Below are positions 17,470-26,160 of a stretch of DNA of 29,261 nucleotides, in pieces. The notes under the pieces were generated by a model that saw only the letters and a program-made list of their open reading frames with translations, was not told where the DNA came from and did not search any database. The stretch spans positions 1-29,261 of the forward strand of contig MPUH01000923.1 in NCBI GenBank assembly GCA_001970955.1, given 5' to 3'. Positions within the stretch are counted from its first letter, which is position 1. Each line of letters begins with the position of its first letter. Both the position numbers and the translations under genes were made by a program. Source of the stretch: Stentor coeruleus (taxonomy: Eukaryota; Ciliophora; Heterotrichea; Heterotrichida; Stentoridae).

Positions 17470-19578
17470 CTAATTGATCTTAGGTGGGCGGATTTTCCTG
17501 GCAAGCAAACCTTCCCAGTTGAGTTTCCTAAAAAGCTGATGACGTTTGATTTGTGATATTTGTGGCCTTTTAATAGGATCTTTATTCATAACTTGAGTAA
17601 TAAAATCCTTAGCATGTTCAGATACATAATCTGGGATAAAGAGTTTTGAGTTTTTTATGTTCTGGAAAAGCATGTCTATATCATCATGATAATAAGGAGT
17701 ACGTCCTGTTAAAAGTTCATAAAATAAAGGTCCAAGTCCATAAATATCTGATGCTGTTGTCGCACCTTTTTTCGCTACAATCTCAGGAGGTAAATAAGCT
17801 GGTGTACCAGCCATTGTCATAGCTGGGTTAACTTTATTCACTTTTTCTTTAGCTAATCCGAAATCAGCAAGTTTTGCATGGAAATCACTATCAATAAGCA
17901 CATTAGCTGGCTTTAAATCTCTGTATATTATCCCGGAGTTATGTAGATATTCAAGGGCTAAAATGATTTCAGCCAAGTAAAACTTGGCTATTTGCTCTTC
18001 GATTTTACCTTTTTTCTCTAAAAGGCCAAGAAGATCTCCATTAGGACAGAGTTCTAGTATTAAATATAAGTATTTTGGGGTTTGAAATGCGTAGTATAAA
18101 GGGACGATAAAAGGATGGTTTAGTTGTTTCATGATTTTGCATTCGCTTATAGCATATTTTAGTTGTTTTTGTTTTTGTAAAACATTTTTACTTAGACTTT
18201 TCATTGCGTAATACACCCCAGTGTTGATTTTTTGGACCTTATAAACTATGCCAAAAGAACCATTTCCTATTTCATCCATAATTGTAAAACTACTAAAATC
18301 AACATTTTCCCCATCAATTATATTTATTTGATTAGTTGAATCATTATTAGAATCTTCTTCAGTAGGGGTAATAGCAACTGAGATTTCTTCCATGATATTA
18401 TTTTGTTTATGGATCATACAGTAATCTGTAGCTTTTTTTATCCTTTGAACCCATTCATTAGATAAAGTATAATGTTTTGTATAGAATTTAAATGAAGAGT
18501 TGTTAGATTCAATATAAACAACTGCTTGATTTTTCTTTTTAGCATCGAATTTTATATCTTGTATATCAATTAACCTTAATGTAAATATTGGTTGTTCTTT
18601 GTCTAAAAATTTCTCTTTACTAAAATACCTACAGATTGTCCCTTTATCAGGATCCATATATAAAAAAGCTACTTTATCTGATAGACTGAAAGTGTTGATA
18701 ATAGCTACTTCGCTACAAAATGGGACTTGAACATCATCATCTGTGTATTTACGAAGTTCACATTGACCTGTATAAATTGCCATCATTTCAAATATCTCAG
18801 CATGGTCAGCAAGTTCAATTGGGGTTTTTTTATGACAATCTTCTATTGAAGTGACTGGGAATTTTTCTAAAAGTAGTCTGACCATTTCTATATCGTTAAG
18901 TTGACAGGCTAGATGCAAAGCTGTTCCTCTAAATTTGGTTTGTTTGTTTATTTGTAAATTTTGATGTTTTAAAAGCTCAATTACACAATCTTTACGCTGG
19001 AAAAATACTGAGAGCTGAAGTGGGGTCCATTCATCTAGGGTGACTTTGTTACAGTTTACATTTTTGCTTATGAGATATGATATGATTTCTGTACAACCTG
19101 ATAGACAAGCATAATGAAGAAGGCCCCATAAGCATTCTTGGCTTTGATGAATAACTTCATCTTCTTGATTTTCTTCAAATTCTACTATATGCTTAAGTGT
19201 GTCTAAGTCTTTGTTCTTACAAGCTGCCACAGCAATGTCAAAAGGTCTTACAGCATAAGTTGCCCGGTTAGGGCAATGAGCAAAAAATCCTGGAGAAGTA
19301 TTAAGAATGCTTTCTTTACGAGCGAAAACCGGTAAGTCCAAAAGTTTTACTTTAATTTTAGGATGATCTTCATCAATGAAAAATGATAGAGGCCAAGTAT
19401 CAGTCATAAGGATGTTGACTGTGCATTTTCTTGTAACAAGATGGAATGAATTCAATGATAAATCCAAGATACGAGAAATACGTAAACGGACTTCTTTTAC
19501 TATAATATTTAGGTCTAAGTTTAGTATTGTGCTTCCTTTATTGTTGAATTGGTCTGAATGCTTGAAAATGATATTCAT
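17470..19578 (-). CDS. AGC-type Ser/Thr kinase with ubiquitin-like, ankyrin and PH domains
   Basis: The 702-aa protein has four parts. Residues 1-82 resemble a ubiquitin-like fold (IIFK start, helix VKEVRLRISRI, IKVKLLD end). Residues about 113-265 hold four ankyrin repeats (LLHYACLSGCTEIISYLI; TALHLACQLNDIEMVRLLL). Residues about 300-390 look like a PH domain, with Trp377 in the last helix. Residues 431-683 are a kinase: GNGSFG (438-443), Lys460, Glu479, YRDLKPAN with Asp554, DFG (572-574), T-loop Thr588 and PPE at 597-599. All catalytic residues are present. YRD and the end LFRKLNWEGLLARKIRPPKI are AGC features, but the chain stops before a hydrophobic motif. Phosphoinositide-dependent recruitment through PH is inference. 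The stop is TAG. Confidence 0.92.
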   Translation of the reverse strand: MNIIFKHSDQFNNKGSTILNLDLNIIVKEVRLRISRILDLSLNSFHLVTRKCTVNILMTDTWPLSFFIDEDHPKIKVKLLDLPVFARKESILNTSPGFFAHCPNRATYAVRPFDIAVAACKNKDLDTLKHIVEFEENQEDEVIHQSQECLWGLLHYACLSGCTEIISYLISKNVNCNKVTLDEWTPLQLSVFFQRKDCVIELLKHQNLQINKQTKFRGTALHLACQLNDIEMVRLLLEKFPVTSIEDCHKKTPIELADHAEIFEMMAIYTGQCELRKYTDDDVQVPFCSEVAIINTFSLSDKVAFLYMDPDKGTICRYFSKEKFLDKEQPIFTLRLIDIQDIKFDAKKKNQAVVYIESNNSSFKFYTKHYTLSNEWVQRIKKATDYCMIHKQNNIMEEISVAITPTEEDSNNDSTNQINIIDGENVDFSSFTIMDEIGNGSFGIVYKVQKINTGVYYAMKSLSKNVLQKQKQLKYAISECKIMKQLNHPFIVPLYYAFQTPKYLYLILELCPNGDLLGLLEKKGKIEEQIAKFYLAEIILALEYLHNSGIIYRDLKPANVLIDSDFHAKLADFGLAKEKVNKVNPAMTMAGTPAYLPPEIVAKKGATTASDIYGLGPLFYELLTGRTPYYHDDIDMLFQNIKNSKLFIPDYVSEHAKDFITQVMNKDPIKRPQISQIKRHQLFRKLNWEGLLARKIRPPKIN

Positions 19579-19882
19579 TTTTTTATTTATGATATAGAAT
19601 TTTTTAAGGTATTGATAGGGATATTTGTTGTGGTAGTGTGATTGTGTGTTATAAATAAACTGGAAAATGTAAATTAGTGAATTAAGAACTACTTGATGGT
19701 GTTAATAAATATTATTGTTTGTGAGACTATTTTAATTACTTAGATATTCGATTTACAGTCTTTAAAATTTAAAACCATTGAAACCTAATAACTTTATTAT
19801 TAAATTATCACATTAAAACTCATCATTTCCATAACCCCAAATAAAACTAATCAAAATATAATATTTTCTCAAAAAAATGCAC
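19579..19882. other. 304-bp non-coding gap with composition switch
   Basis: No gene is seen. Positions 19621-19680 have 15 G and 1 C, and 19801-19860 have 13 C and no G. The left part is upstream of the kinase gene and the right part is downstream of the 195-aa gene. Confidence 0.5.
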
Positions 19883-20470
19883 TTAAACATGTTTTTTTGC
19901 AGGCTTGAAACTTGGTATATGTATTTTTGGCATACTATCATTTAATTTATCCCCTTTTTCTACCATATCATCTTTCTCATTTACATACGCAACAGATGGA
20001 ATATAAGCTATTAAACTTTGCGAGTTTATCCTTGAATCATTTTTTAAATCTCTTGTTTTTCTCTCTATAGAATTTACAGATTTACGCACTTCTGGGAAAA
20101 CTTTATTTTTAGTCTTTTCTTTATTAATAAATCTTACCGAAATATCTAATGCTGGAAAAGCTGACGCTAAGATTTTTTGTTTGGAGAATTTTTGAGAGAA
20201 AGTTTCTTTAAATAATCGATTGCTGGAATTATCAAAAGTATTAGGAAGCTTATGAGATATTGATTGCGTGTCTATAAAAGTTTTGGATTTTTTAGAACAT
20301 GATTTATTTTGGATATGCTTATTACCTTTTGTTTGTGAATTTGTTTTACCTTGTTGTGTAAAAAACTTAGTACTTCGAAGAGGTTTCAAAGGTGTGAAAT
20401 TATTTTTTGCATTTATGCGTCGTGTTATTTCATCCATTCTAAGCTTATCGTGCTCAAATATAAATTCCAT
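19883..20470 (-). CDS. Basic, low-complexity hypothetical protein, 195 aa
   Basis: I do not recognise the family. The product is rich in Lys, Ser and Asn, with a short helical N-terminus (MEFIFEHDKLRMDEITRRI) and clusters such as KKSKTF, KEKTKNK and ERKTRDLK. The tail has IPSFKPAKKHV. It is probably disordered and may bind microtubules or nucleic acid through charge, but this is speculation. The start ATG sits in an A/T-rich leader (AAATAATTATG). The stop is TAA. It lies between the kinase gene and the 100-aa gene on the same strand, with gaps of 304 and 519 bp. Confidence 0.65.
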   Translation of the reverse strand: MEFIFEHDKLRMDEITRRINAKNNFTPLKPLRSTKFFTQQGKTNSQTKGNKHIQNKSCSKKSKTFIDTQSISHKLPNTFDNSSNRLFKETFSQKFSKQKILASAFPALDISVRFINKEKTKNKVFPEVRKSVNSIERKTRDLKNDSRINSQSLIAYIPSVAYVNEKDDMVEKGDKLNDSMPKIHIPSFKPAKKHV

Positions 20471-20989
20471 AATTATTTAAACAAACTTTATGGCTAGAGC
20501 TGAGAATTTTATAGTTAAATCACGAGAAAGATAATTTTATGAGTTGTGGCATAAATTATTGATTTTGATGTTTTATGATTTTTATAGTTCTGTATGAGAA
20601 TTGTGATAATCAGGATATGCAGAATTTGATAAATATTTTTGCTGTTAATAGGGCTAGATTGTTGGTATTTAGAAACAAAGATAATGATTTTACTGTATTC
20701 TAGATGAATAGGTTTTTGATTTTATTATGAGTATGGAAGTAAAACTTATAGACATATAAATAAACTTAAACTGTTAAATTCAAATTTTTGTTATGGTAAA
20801 TAGTTAGATATTATATCACAACATAAACAGATAAATTAAATTGAAGTCTTAAAATATTTTAGACTATATGCTTATTTTTCTCCTTTTTATATTATTTTAA
20901 GTTTCACTATTACTATGTTGTCGTAATTTCAAAATGCAGTAATTTAGATAGTAAAATACTTTTAATTATTTTTTTTTTATCATTAACTA
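20471..20989. other. 519-bp non-coding gap
   Basis: No gene, RNA or repeat is recognised. Positions 20521-20640 have 23 G and 6 C on the + strand, so the region upstream of the left gene is C-rich on that gene's sense strand. The right part is almost pure A/T. Confidence 0.5.
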
Positions 20990-21292
20990 TTAATAGACTA
21001 CACAGTTTTTGCAATAACCACCTCCAACACGATCAGAAGATTTTGGTTTAGAAATGCTATTACTAGATTGTAGTCTGTCTTTATAAACTTTATACTGATC
21101 CGATAGGTTACTAGTACTATTATTAAGTGAATTCACCTCTTTACTAGATTGAGACAAAACACTAGGGTATACTTTTTCTGATTGTTCCACAAAGCCTTGA
21201 GGAATATTTTTCACATACAACTTATTATGTTGACAATAATCAAAACTTATAGACTGTTCAGTTTGTTCTTCGCTTGCACTAATAACTTCCAT
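20990..21292 (-). CDS. Small hypothetical protein, 100 aa, Cys-containing C-terminus
   Basis: The first true ATG is at 21292 (MEVISASEEQTEQ). A frame extending to 21298 would need a TTG start. The product is acidic and Ser/Gln-rich, with no fold I recognise. It ends GGGYCKNCVVY then TAA. The two cysteines near the end could be lipidated, and C-V-V-Y has the shape of a CaaX box, but Tyr in the last place is unusual. The last bases also form a possible 15-nt intron (GTAGTCTATTAATAG). If spliced, the end would be NCLMIKKK. It is divergent from the acylated MORN gene with a 49-bp gap. Confidence 0.55.
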   Translation of the reverse strand: MEVISASEEQTEQSISFDYCQHNKLYVKNIPQGFVEQSEKVYPSVLSQSSKEVNSLNNSTSNLSDQYKVYKDRLQSSNSISKPKSSDRVGGGYCKNCVVY

Positions 21293-21341
21293 TGTCAAAT
21301 ACTATAATTTATATCGACTCTTATACTAAAAATATATATAA

Positions 21342-22352
21342 ATGGGAACTGAGTGTTCATGTTTTCGTTATGATTATGGTGCAGGCAGTGTCGAAATTTC
21401 AGAAAAAGCTGTGGTAGTACCTTTAACTTATGAGCCAGGGGAGTCAAGAAGTGAAGAAAATTCAGAACTTAAATCGTTATGCCGGGGATACTTAGCAAGA
21501 AAGTCATTAAAAGAACTTTCAGATCCTGGAAATTATTATGAGCTCTGCTCTTTACCAATAAACTCTTTTCAATCATCCCAAATAGCTTTAACAGAAGAGA
21601 ATCTTTTACCAATAAACATTGAAGTAACAGGACCTGTATACTTGATTGACCAGGAGTATTACCAAGGAAGTTTTAATAAAAGGTGTATGAAGCATGGTAA
21701 AGGAATACTTATATCAACAGACAATAGAAAGTATATTGGGAATTTTCATTTAGATAGAATTGAAGGTTTTGGGAGAATGATTTTTGAGAATGGGGATGTT
21801 TATGAAGGGGAGTTTTTAAATGGGCAAGCTCATGGCAAAGGGAAATACATACAAAAAAATGGGGCAGTATATTCTGGGGAGTTTAAAAAAGATAAACAAC
21901 ACGGAATTGGGACTGAGTTATGGTGTAATGGATGCAAGTATGAAGGAAGTTATAAAAAAGGTATGAAACATGGGAAAGGAAAAATCACTTACCCTAACAA
22001 CACGTCTTATACTGGAGATTTTTATGAAAATCGTATTGAAGGAAAAGGAGTTTATCAGTGGAGTAAAGCTAAATGGTATGAAGGTGAGTTTGTTGATAAC
22101 AAAATGCATGGTCAAGGCGAATTACATTCTCAATCAGGGCTAATCTACAAAGGATCTTTTGTTGATGACTTCAAAGATGGCTATGGGATTTTAACCTGGC
22201 CAGATGGGAGGATTTATGAAGGCATGTGGAAAAATGGGGTCCAACATGGCGAAGGGATTTTCACATCTGTAAATAAACTTGGCATATTAGAAACACGCAA
22301 AGGTCAATGGAGCAATGGAAAACGCGAGACTTGGCTTGACGAATCTTTATAG
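21342..22352 (+). CDS. MORN-repeat protein with N-terminal acylation motif and IQ-like motif
   Basis: The 336-aa protein starts MGTECSCF, which fits N-myristoylation (Gly2, Ser6) with palmitoylation at Cys5 and Cys7, so membrane anchoring is likely. LKSLCRGYLARKSLKEL (43-59) resembles an IQ calmodulin-binding motif. From about 105 to 325 there are around nine MORN repeats, such as YEGEFLNGQAHGKGKY, YEGSYKKGMKHGKGKI and YEGMWKNGVQHGEGIF. MORN proteins organise membrane-cytoskeleton contacts and basal-body or cortical structures in protists. The start is the only sensible ATG, in the context ATATATAAATGG. The stop is TAG. It shares a 49-bp divergent spacer with the small Cys-tailed gene. The function at the cell cortex is inference. 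Confidence 0.9.
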   Translation: MGTECSCFRYDYGAGSVEISEKAVVVPLTYEPGESRSEENSELKSLCRGYLARKSLKELSDPGNYYELCSLPINSFQSSQIALTEENLLPINIEVTGPVYLIDQEYYQGSFNKRCMKHGKGILISTDNRKYIGNFHLDRIEGFGRMIFENGDVYEGEFLNGQAHGKGKYIQKNGAVYSGEFKKDKQHGIGTELWCNGCKYEGSYKKGMKHGKGKITYPNNTSYTGDFYENRIEGKGVYQWSKAKWYEGEFVDNKMHGQGELHSQSGLIYKGSFVDDFKDGYGILTWPDGRIYEGMWKNGVQHGEGIFTSVNKLGILETRKGQWSNGKRETWLDESL

Positions 22353-23172
22353 TATAATTTGCAATTTTATCTCTAAAGCATTCTTATATAATAATTCTGT
22401 AAATAGTACTGAATCAAAATTTAGATTTTTTTTAAAAGCATATATTTTTTTGATGATATAGTTGAAGATATTGAAACTATCACACAAATATAAGATGCAA
22501 ATTCTGGTTTTGGTTTTGGATTTTTAATTGCTATGATTGATGTGTTAATACTAACAAAATGCTGTCAGAAATAAAATATAAGCAGCCATTGTAATCATAG
22601 AATGTGTTCAGTTAGTGATAAACCTTAACGCTGGTAGTGGAAAAAAAAATATTGCTTTTTAATTGCAAGAATGATAGGCATTTTAATACTAACAAAAATA
22701 AAACTCTTGTAAAAATATATGACAAAGCTGAGCATCACCATCATTTGCTTGAATTTTATGTTTTCACCACAATTTTAAAGATTCATGAATATTCTCTTGT
22801 ATTCTAATAAATATTTAAGCATAAAACCTCAATTCCAAATCTCTTATTTCTAAACTAGCACCCAAAACCTCAGGATAAAATCCATATTAATCTACTCTAC
22901 TATTTTTATAAACAATTAAACTTTCTATACTAAAAATACCAACAAAAAAACTTAACATCTTATTAAACACACACTCTAATTCTCCATTCCCAAAACCTTT
23001 CCAAAATCCATCCGCAAAACCTACACAAAAAAGCTCTTTTTCCTCCAAATCATCTGCCAAACACCTAAAATCCTAATCACTCAAAATCTTAACCCTAACA
23101 AGCACATTTCACAATCAATCATATCACATCATAACTTATTTTCCAACATATGCCGTATATTAAAATTACTAC
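22353..23172. other. 820-bp convergent gap with repeat and extreme C-rich tract
   Basis: No gene is seen between the convergent MORN and Rab genes. An imperfect direct repeat occurs at 22521-22560 and 22655-22699. Positions 22861-23160 contain 84 C and only 8 G (counted by eye). The tract therefore looks like a 5' flank although it lies at two 3' ends. Confidence 0.5.
22521..22699. repeat. Imperfect direct repeat, about 40 bp, 134 bp apart
   Basis: Both copies begin TTTTTAATTGC and end TAATACTAACAAAA, with a variable middle containing ATGAT. The first copy is at 22521-22560 and the second at 22655-22699. No N lies nearby. Confidence 0.7.
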
Positions 23173-23775
23173 CTAAACACAGCATTTCTGTTCTTCAATA
23201 TTTTTCTTTTCTTTAATACTAATAGTCTCTGGGTTCGATGCAGAATTAGGATTAAGTAACTTTGGGTTATGTGCAACAATCATATCAGTAAGCGTCCTAA
23301 ACATCTCAGCTATATTCGTCCCACTTTTTGCACTCACAGGGAAAAACGGTATCCCATAAGAAGCAGCTAAATCTTTGCCCTGGGTAAAATCTTGTTCTTC
23401 AACTAAATCCAATTTATTGCCAACAAGAACTATTTCTATGCCAGGATCTGCTTTTTGTCTTATTTGTTTCATCCAATTTTCCACGTGGTTAAAACTTTCT
23501 TGACTCTTAAGATCGTATACAAGAACTATCCCATTTGCCCTTCTATAAAAAGTACTTGCAAGGATTCGATGATAACGTTCCTGACCTGCTGTATCCCAAA
23601 TTTGAAGCTTGACCATTTGATTATTGATCTTTATTTGTTTAGTTTTGTACTCAATACCTATTGTTGGCATTGTGCTTTTAGGAAACTCGTCCTCTGCATA
23701 TCGCAGAATGATACAAGTTTTACCGACACTAGCATCGCCTAGTGTTAGTATTTTAAGAGTTGATGGCTCTTCCAT
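23173..23775 (-). CDS. Rab family small GTPase
   Basis: The 200-aa protein has all G motifs: GDASVGKT (13-20), effector-region Thr38 in PTIGIEYKTK, WDTAGQERY (60-68), NKLD (120-123) and SAK (148-150). It ends EEQKCCV, with a cysteine pair suited to geranylgeranylation. The segment after the effector Thr and FYRRANGIVLVYD are Rab-like rather than Ras- or Arf-like. Rabs cycle between membrane and cytosol to direct vesicle traffic. The catalytic Gln of DTAGQ is kept, so it should hydrolyse GTP. The subfamily cannot be fixed by eye; the exocytic Rab8/Rab10/Rab1 group is plausible. The length is typical. The stop is TAG. Upstream lies a 1-kb gap shared with the NEK-like kinase. Confidence 0.95.
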   Translation of the reverse strand: MEEPSTLKILTLGDASVGKTCIILRYAEDEFPKSTMPTIGIEYKTKQIKINNQMVKLQIWDTAGQERYHRILASTFYRRANGIVLVYDLKSQESFNHVENWMKQIRQKADPGIEIVLVGNKLDLVEEQDFTQGKDLAASYGIPFFPVSAKSGTNIAEMFRTLTDMIVAHNPKLLNPNSASNPETISIKEKKNIEEQKCCV

Positions 23776-24828
23776 ATATTTTTATATAGTCACAAATAAT
23801 ATGAAATGAATGCTTGAGTATGATATTATGGGGATTTGTGTGTTTTATGTTGATTGGGTTGTGTGTTGGAAGTTATAAATGCTTGAGGCTATTTTTTGTT
23901 ATCTTAGGCTTGGTAAAAAAAATTGTAGCGGTTGTAGAATGTGTGTTGTTTGGTAATTAGGATAAGTTGATTATAAAAAGTTTGAATATTTTTTTTTAAT
24001 GTTTTAGTTTTTGGGAGTATAACTGATTTTGTATGTTTTTTTAGTAATTTTAATGGTATTTTGTTTTTAGGGTATGTTATAATAATGTAATGTTGTGGTG
24101 AAATCTGATTGTAGAATGTTTGTGGAAAATCTGATGCTATGCTTGTTGACATGAGTGCTGCTGAAAATCTTTAGGAGATGAAATTATAAAAGTTTTTTTG
24201 GATGCAGTTATACCCTTGAGATATTTAATCGTTTTATAATATTAGTTACTATAATCATATAAATTTATAGTATATTTTTGGGTTTTAAATACTGGATATA
24301 TTATCTGAATCATAATTTTTTATACGAATCTGTAGTTTTCTTTAGCCCGTACTAGATATAAATATTTGTAAAATTAAGTTTTTTAAATAAATATGGAAAT
24401 TTGTAAAATTATCATCGAAACCATCCTTATTTCCATTCTATTTAGCATACCCAAAAGAAAATCTTCAGGTAAATTAATAAAAAAGCAAGCCTTGCTTTTA
24501 ATTTTTCATTCTACAACATGACAATTTTTAACAAAACTACAAAAGGGTAGGGCAAATAAGATAAATTAAATTACCAATCTCATTTGTGAAAAAAATCAAT
24601 AAGATTAAAATCCAGTCTAAATATACACATTATTACCGATAATACAATTATTGAATTAAAAAATATAACCTAGGATTTACCAAAAATAACTAATCTGAAA
24701 AAAAACCAATTTTCTCTTCTTCAGTCTTATCTCACCAAACAAAAATTATAACTTACACCTAAACCGAAAATCAAGCATCATTCCCAAACAATTTCCAATC
24801 AAAAAACCTAAAATTATATATAATAATT
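23776..24828. promoter_or_regulatory. 1.05-kb divergent promoter region with composition switch
   Basis: No supported gene is seen. Positions 23821-24120 contain 73 G and 7 C on the + strand. The centre is nearly pure A/T, and 24421-24828 is C-rich and G-poor. Both divergent genes thus have a C-rich sense strand upstream. An 82-codon minus-strand frame at 23904-24152 exists in the skewed part but looks like a by-product of composition. Confidence 0.5.
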
Positions 24829-26040
24829 ATGAATCTGGAAGGATCTCCTTTCGCTAAGTACAAAATAATAGGAACATTAGGAAGTGGGACATTCGGAACC
24901 GTCTACCACGTAAAATCCCCCGACCTAAGAGACTTTGTAATAAAATCAATAAACCTGAACAACTTAAGTAGCAAAAAGCAAAACCGGGCCTTAAAAGAAG
25001 TATCAATCCTCGAGTCTCAAAGTCACCCTCATCTCATAACTTACCTTTCAAGTTGCATTCATGAACACAAACTTCTAATTCTAATGGAATACGCTTCAGG
25101 TGGAGATTTACAAAAACTCATAAACACTTACAAGCAAAATAGGACTTATCTAAGCGAAAAAACTATTTGGAATATTATCTACGAAGTATGTTTAGGAGTT
25201 GAATATTTACATAAGAAAAACATTATTCATAGAGACATAAAATGTTTAAACATCCTCATGGACAATGATAAAAGGATTAAAATAGCTGATATGGGTGTAT
25301 GCAAAACAGTTAAAGGTAAAGATCCTATGGAAGGTACTGAAGTAGGAACACCATTGTATTTAAGTCCTGAAATTATACAACATAAACCTTATGATATGAA
25401 AGTTGATGTTTGGGCAATTGGTTGTGTCGCTTATAATTTATCAGCTTTAGAACCTCCGTTTATTGCTGATAATATTATTTCCCTTGCTAGGCTTATAGTA
25501 AAAGCAAGGCCAAAGCAGCTTCCAAACTGTTATTCAAGTAAACTTTTTGAATTTATTTTAAGACTTATGGATAAACGAGCATCTACACGTCCAAATATAA
25601 CTGAAGTTTTTCAGTTTATCCCAGCTGCTATAAGACTGTCTTATATTCCCCCCAAATGGCGTAGTGGGGTTAATGCTGAAAGTGTTATACCTTCTCCACC
25701 TATGCTTTTTAATACTTTTCCTGCTGCTAAACCAGCGAAAATCAACAGTAAAGATAAAATTGGGTCTATTGCTAAAAATCCTGATAGGTTTAAAATGTAT
25801 ATGATGGAAAATAGTAAACTTATTTCTAGTAGAAGGCTTTGTATGAAACCTATGCCGAATTTTGTGTTTAATAGTCAGGATGTGGTAGTTGGACATCCTA
25901 TTGTTAGACCTTATACGGTTGTAAGACCTACTTCAGGGGTTATTAGAAGGGATTTAGATATGAATCGAGGATGTATTAGACCCGCTTCGGCGTATAGTGG
26001 GAAAAAAACTACAGCTATGGATTTGGCATTTTTGGAATAA
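24829..26040 (+). CDS. NEK-like Ser/Thr protein kinase
   Basis: The 403-aa protein has a kinase domain at about 11-265: GSGTFG (18-23), Lys39 in VIKS, HRDIKCLN with Asp136, DMG at 154-156, GTPLYLSPE (173-181) and DVWAIGC (193-199). The order and the sequences MEYASGGDLQKLI and YEVCLGVEYLHKKNIIHRD fit the NIMA-related (NEK) family, expanded in ciliates and involved in cilia length and basal bodies. All catalytic residues are present. The C-terminal 135 residues are basic and Pro-rich and contain VRPYTVVRPTSGVIRR, without a clear domain. The start ATG follows an A/T-rich leader. The stop is TAA. The 5' third is C-rich and the rest T/G-rich. It converges on the intron-bearing EF-hand-like gene (120 bp). 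Confidence 0.92.
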   Translation: MNLEGSPFAKYKIIGTLGSGTFGTVYHVKSPDLRDFVIKSINLNNLSSKKQNRALKEVSILESQSHPHLITYLSSCIHEHKLLILMEYASGGDLQKLINTYKQNRTYLSEKTIWNIIYEVCLGVEYLHKKNIIHRDIKCLNILMDNDKRIKIADMGVCKTVKGKDPMEGTEVGTPLYLSPEIIQHKPYDMKVDVWAIGCVAYNLSALEPPFIADNIISLARLIVKARPKQLPNCYSSKLFEFILRLMDKRASTRPNITEVFQFIPAAIRLSYIPPKWRSGVNAESVIPSPPMLFNTFPAAKPAKINSKDKIGSIAKNPDRFKMYMMENSKLISSRRLCMKPMPNFVFNSQDVVVGHPIVRPYTVVRPTSGVIRRDLDMNRGCIRPASAYSGKKTTAMDLAFLE

Positions 26041-26160
26041 ATAGTAAATAATATGTTTAATGAGAAACTGGGAAAATTGTGATGAGTTTTTAAATTTTAT
26101 ATGAATGTTTGTGGGATTTAGGATTTTAGTTTTTTATGTTTAAGAAATTTTTTTTATATA

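Noticed and set aside
21293..21298. Extended start for the 100-aa gene
   Set aside because: The extension begins with TTG; the ATG two codons later is the normal start.
23215..23250. GGTTCGATGC resembling a tRNA T-loop
   Set aside because: It lies in the Rab coding region, with no acceptor stem or anticodon arm around it.
23904..24152. 82-codon minus-strand frame with repeated TFYN motifs
   Set aside because: It lies in a stretch with 73 G and 7 C per 300 + strand bases, which depletes stops on the minus strand. The composition is K/I/T/N-rich with no fold. It sits where the Rab leader or promoter should be.
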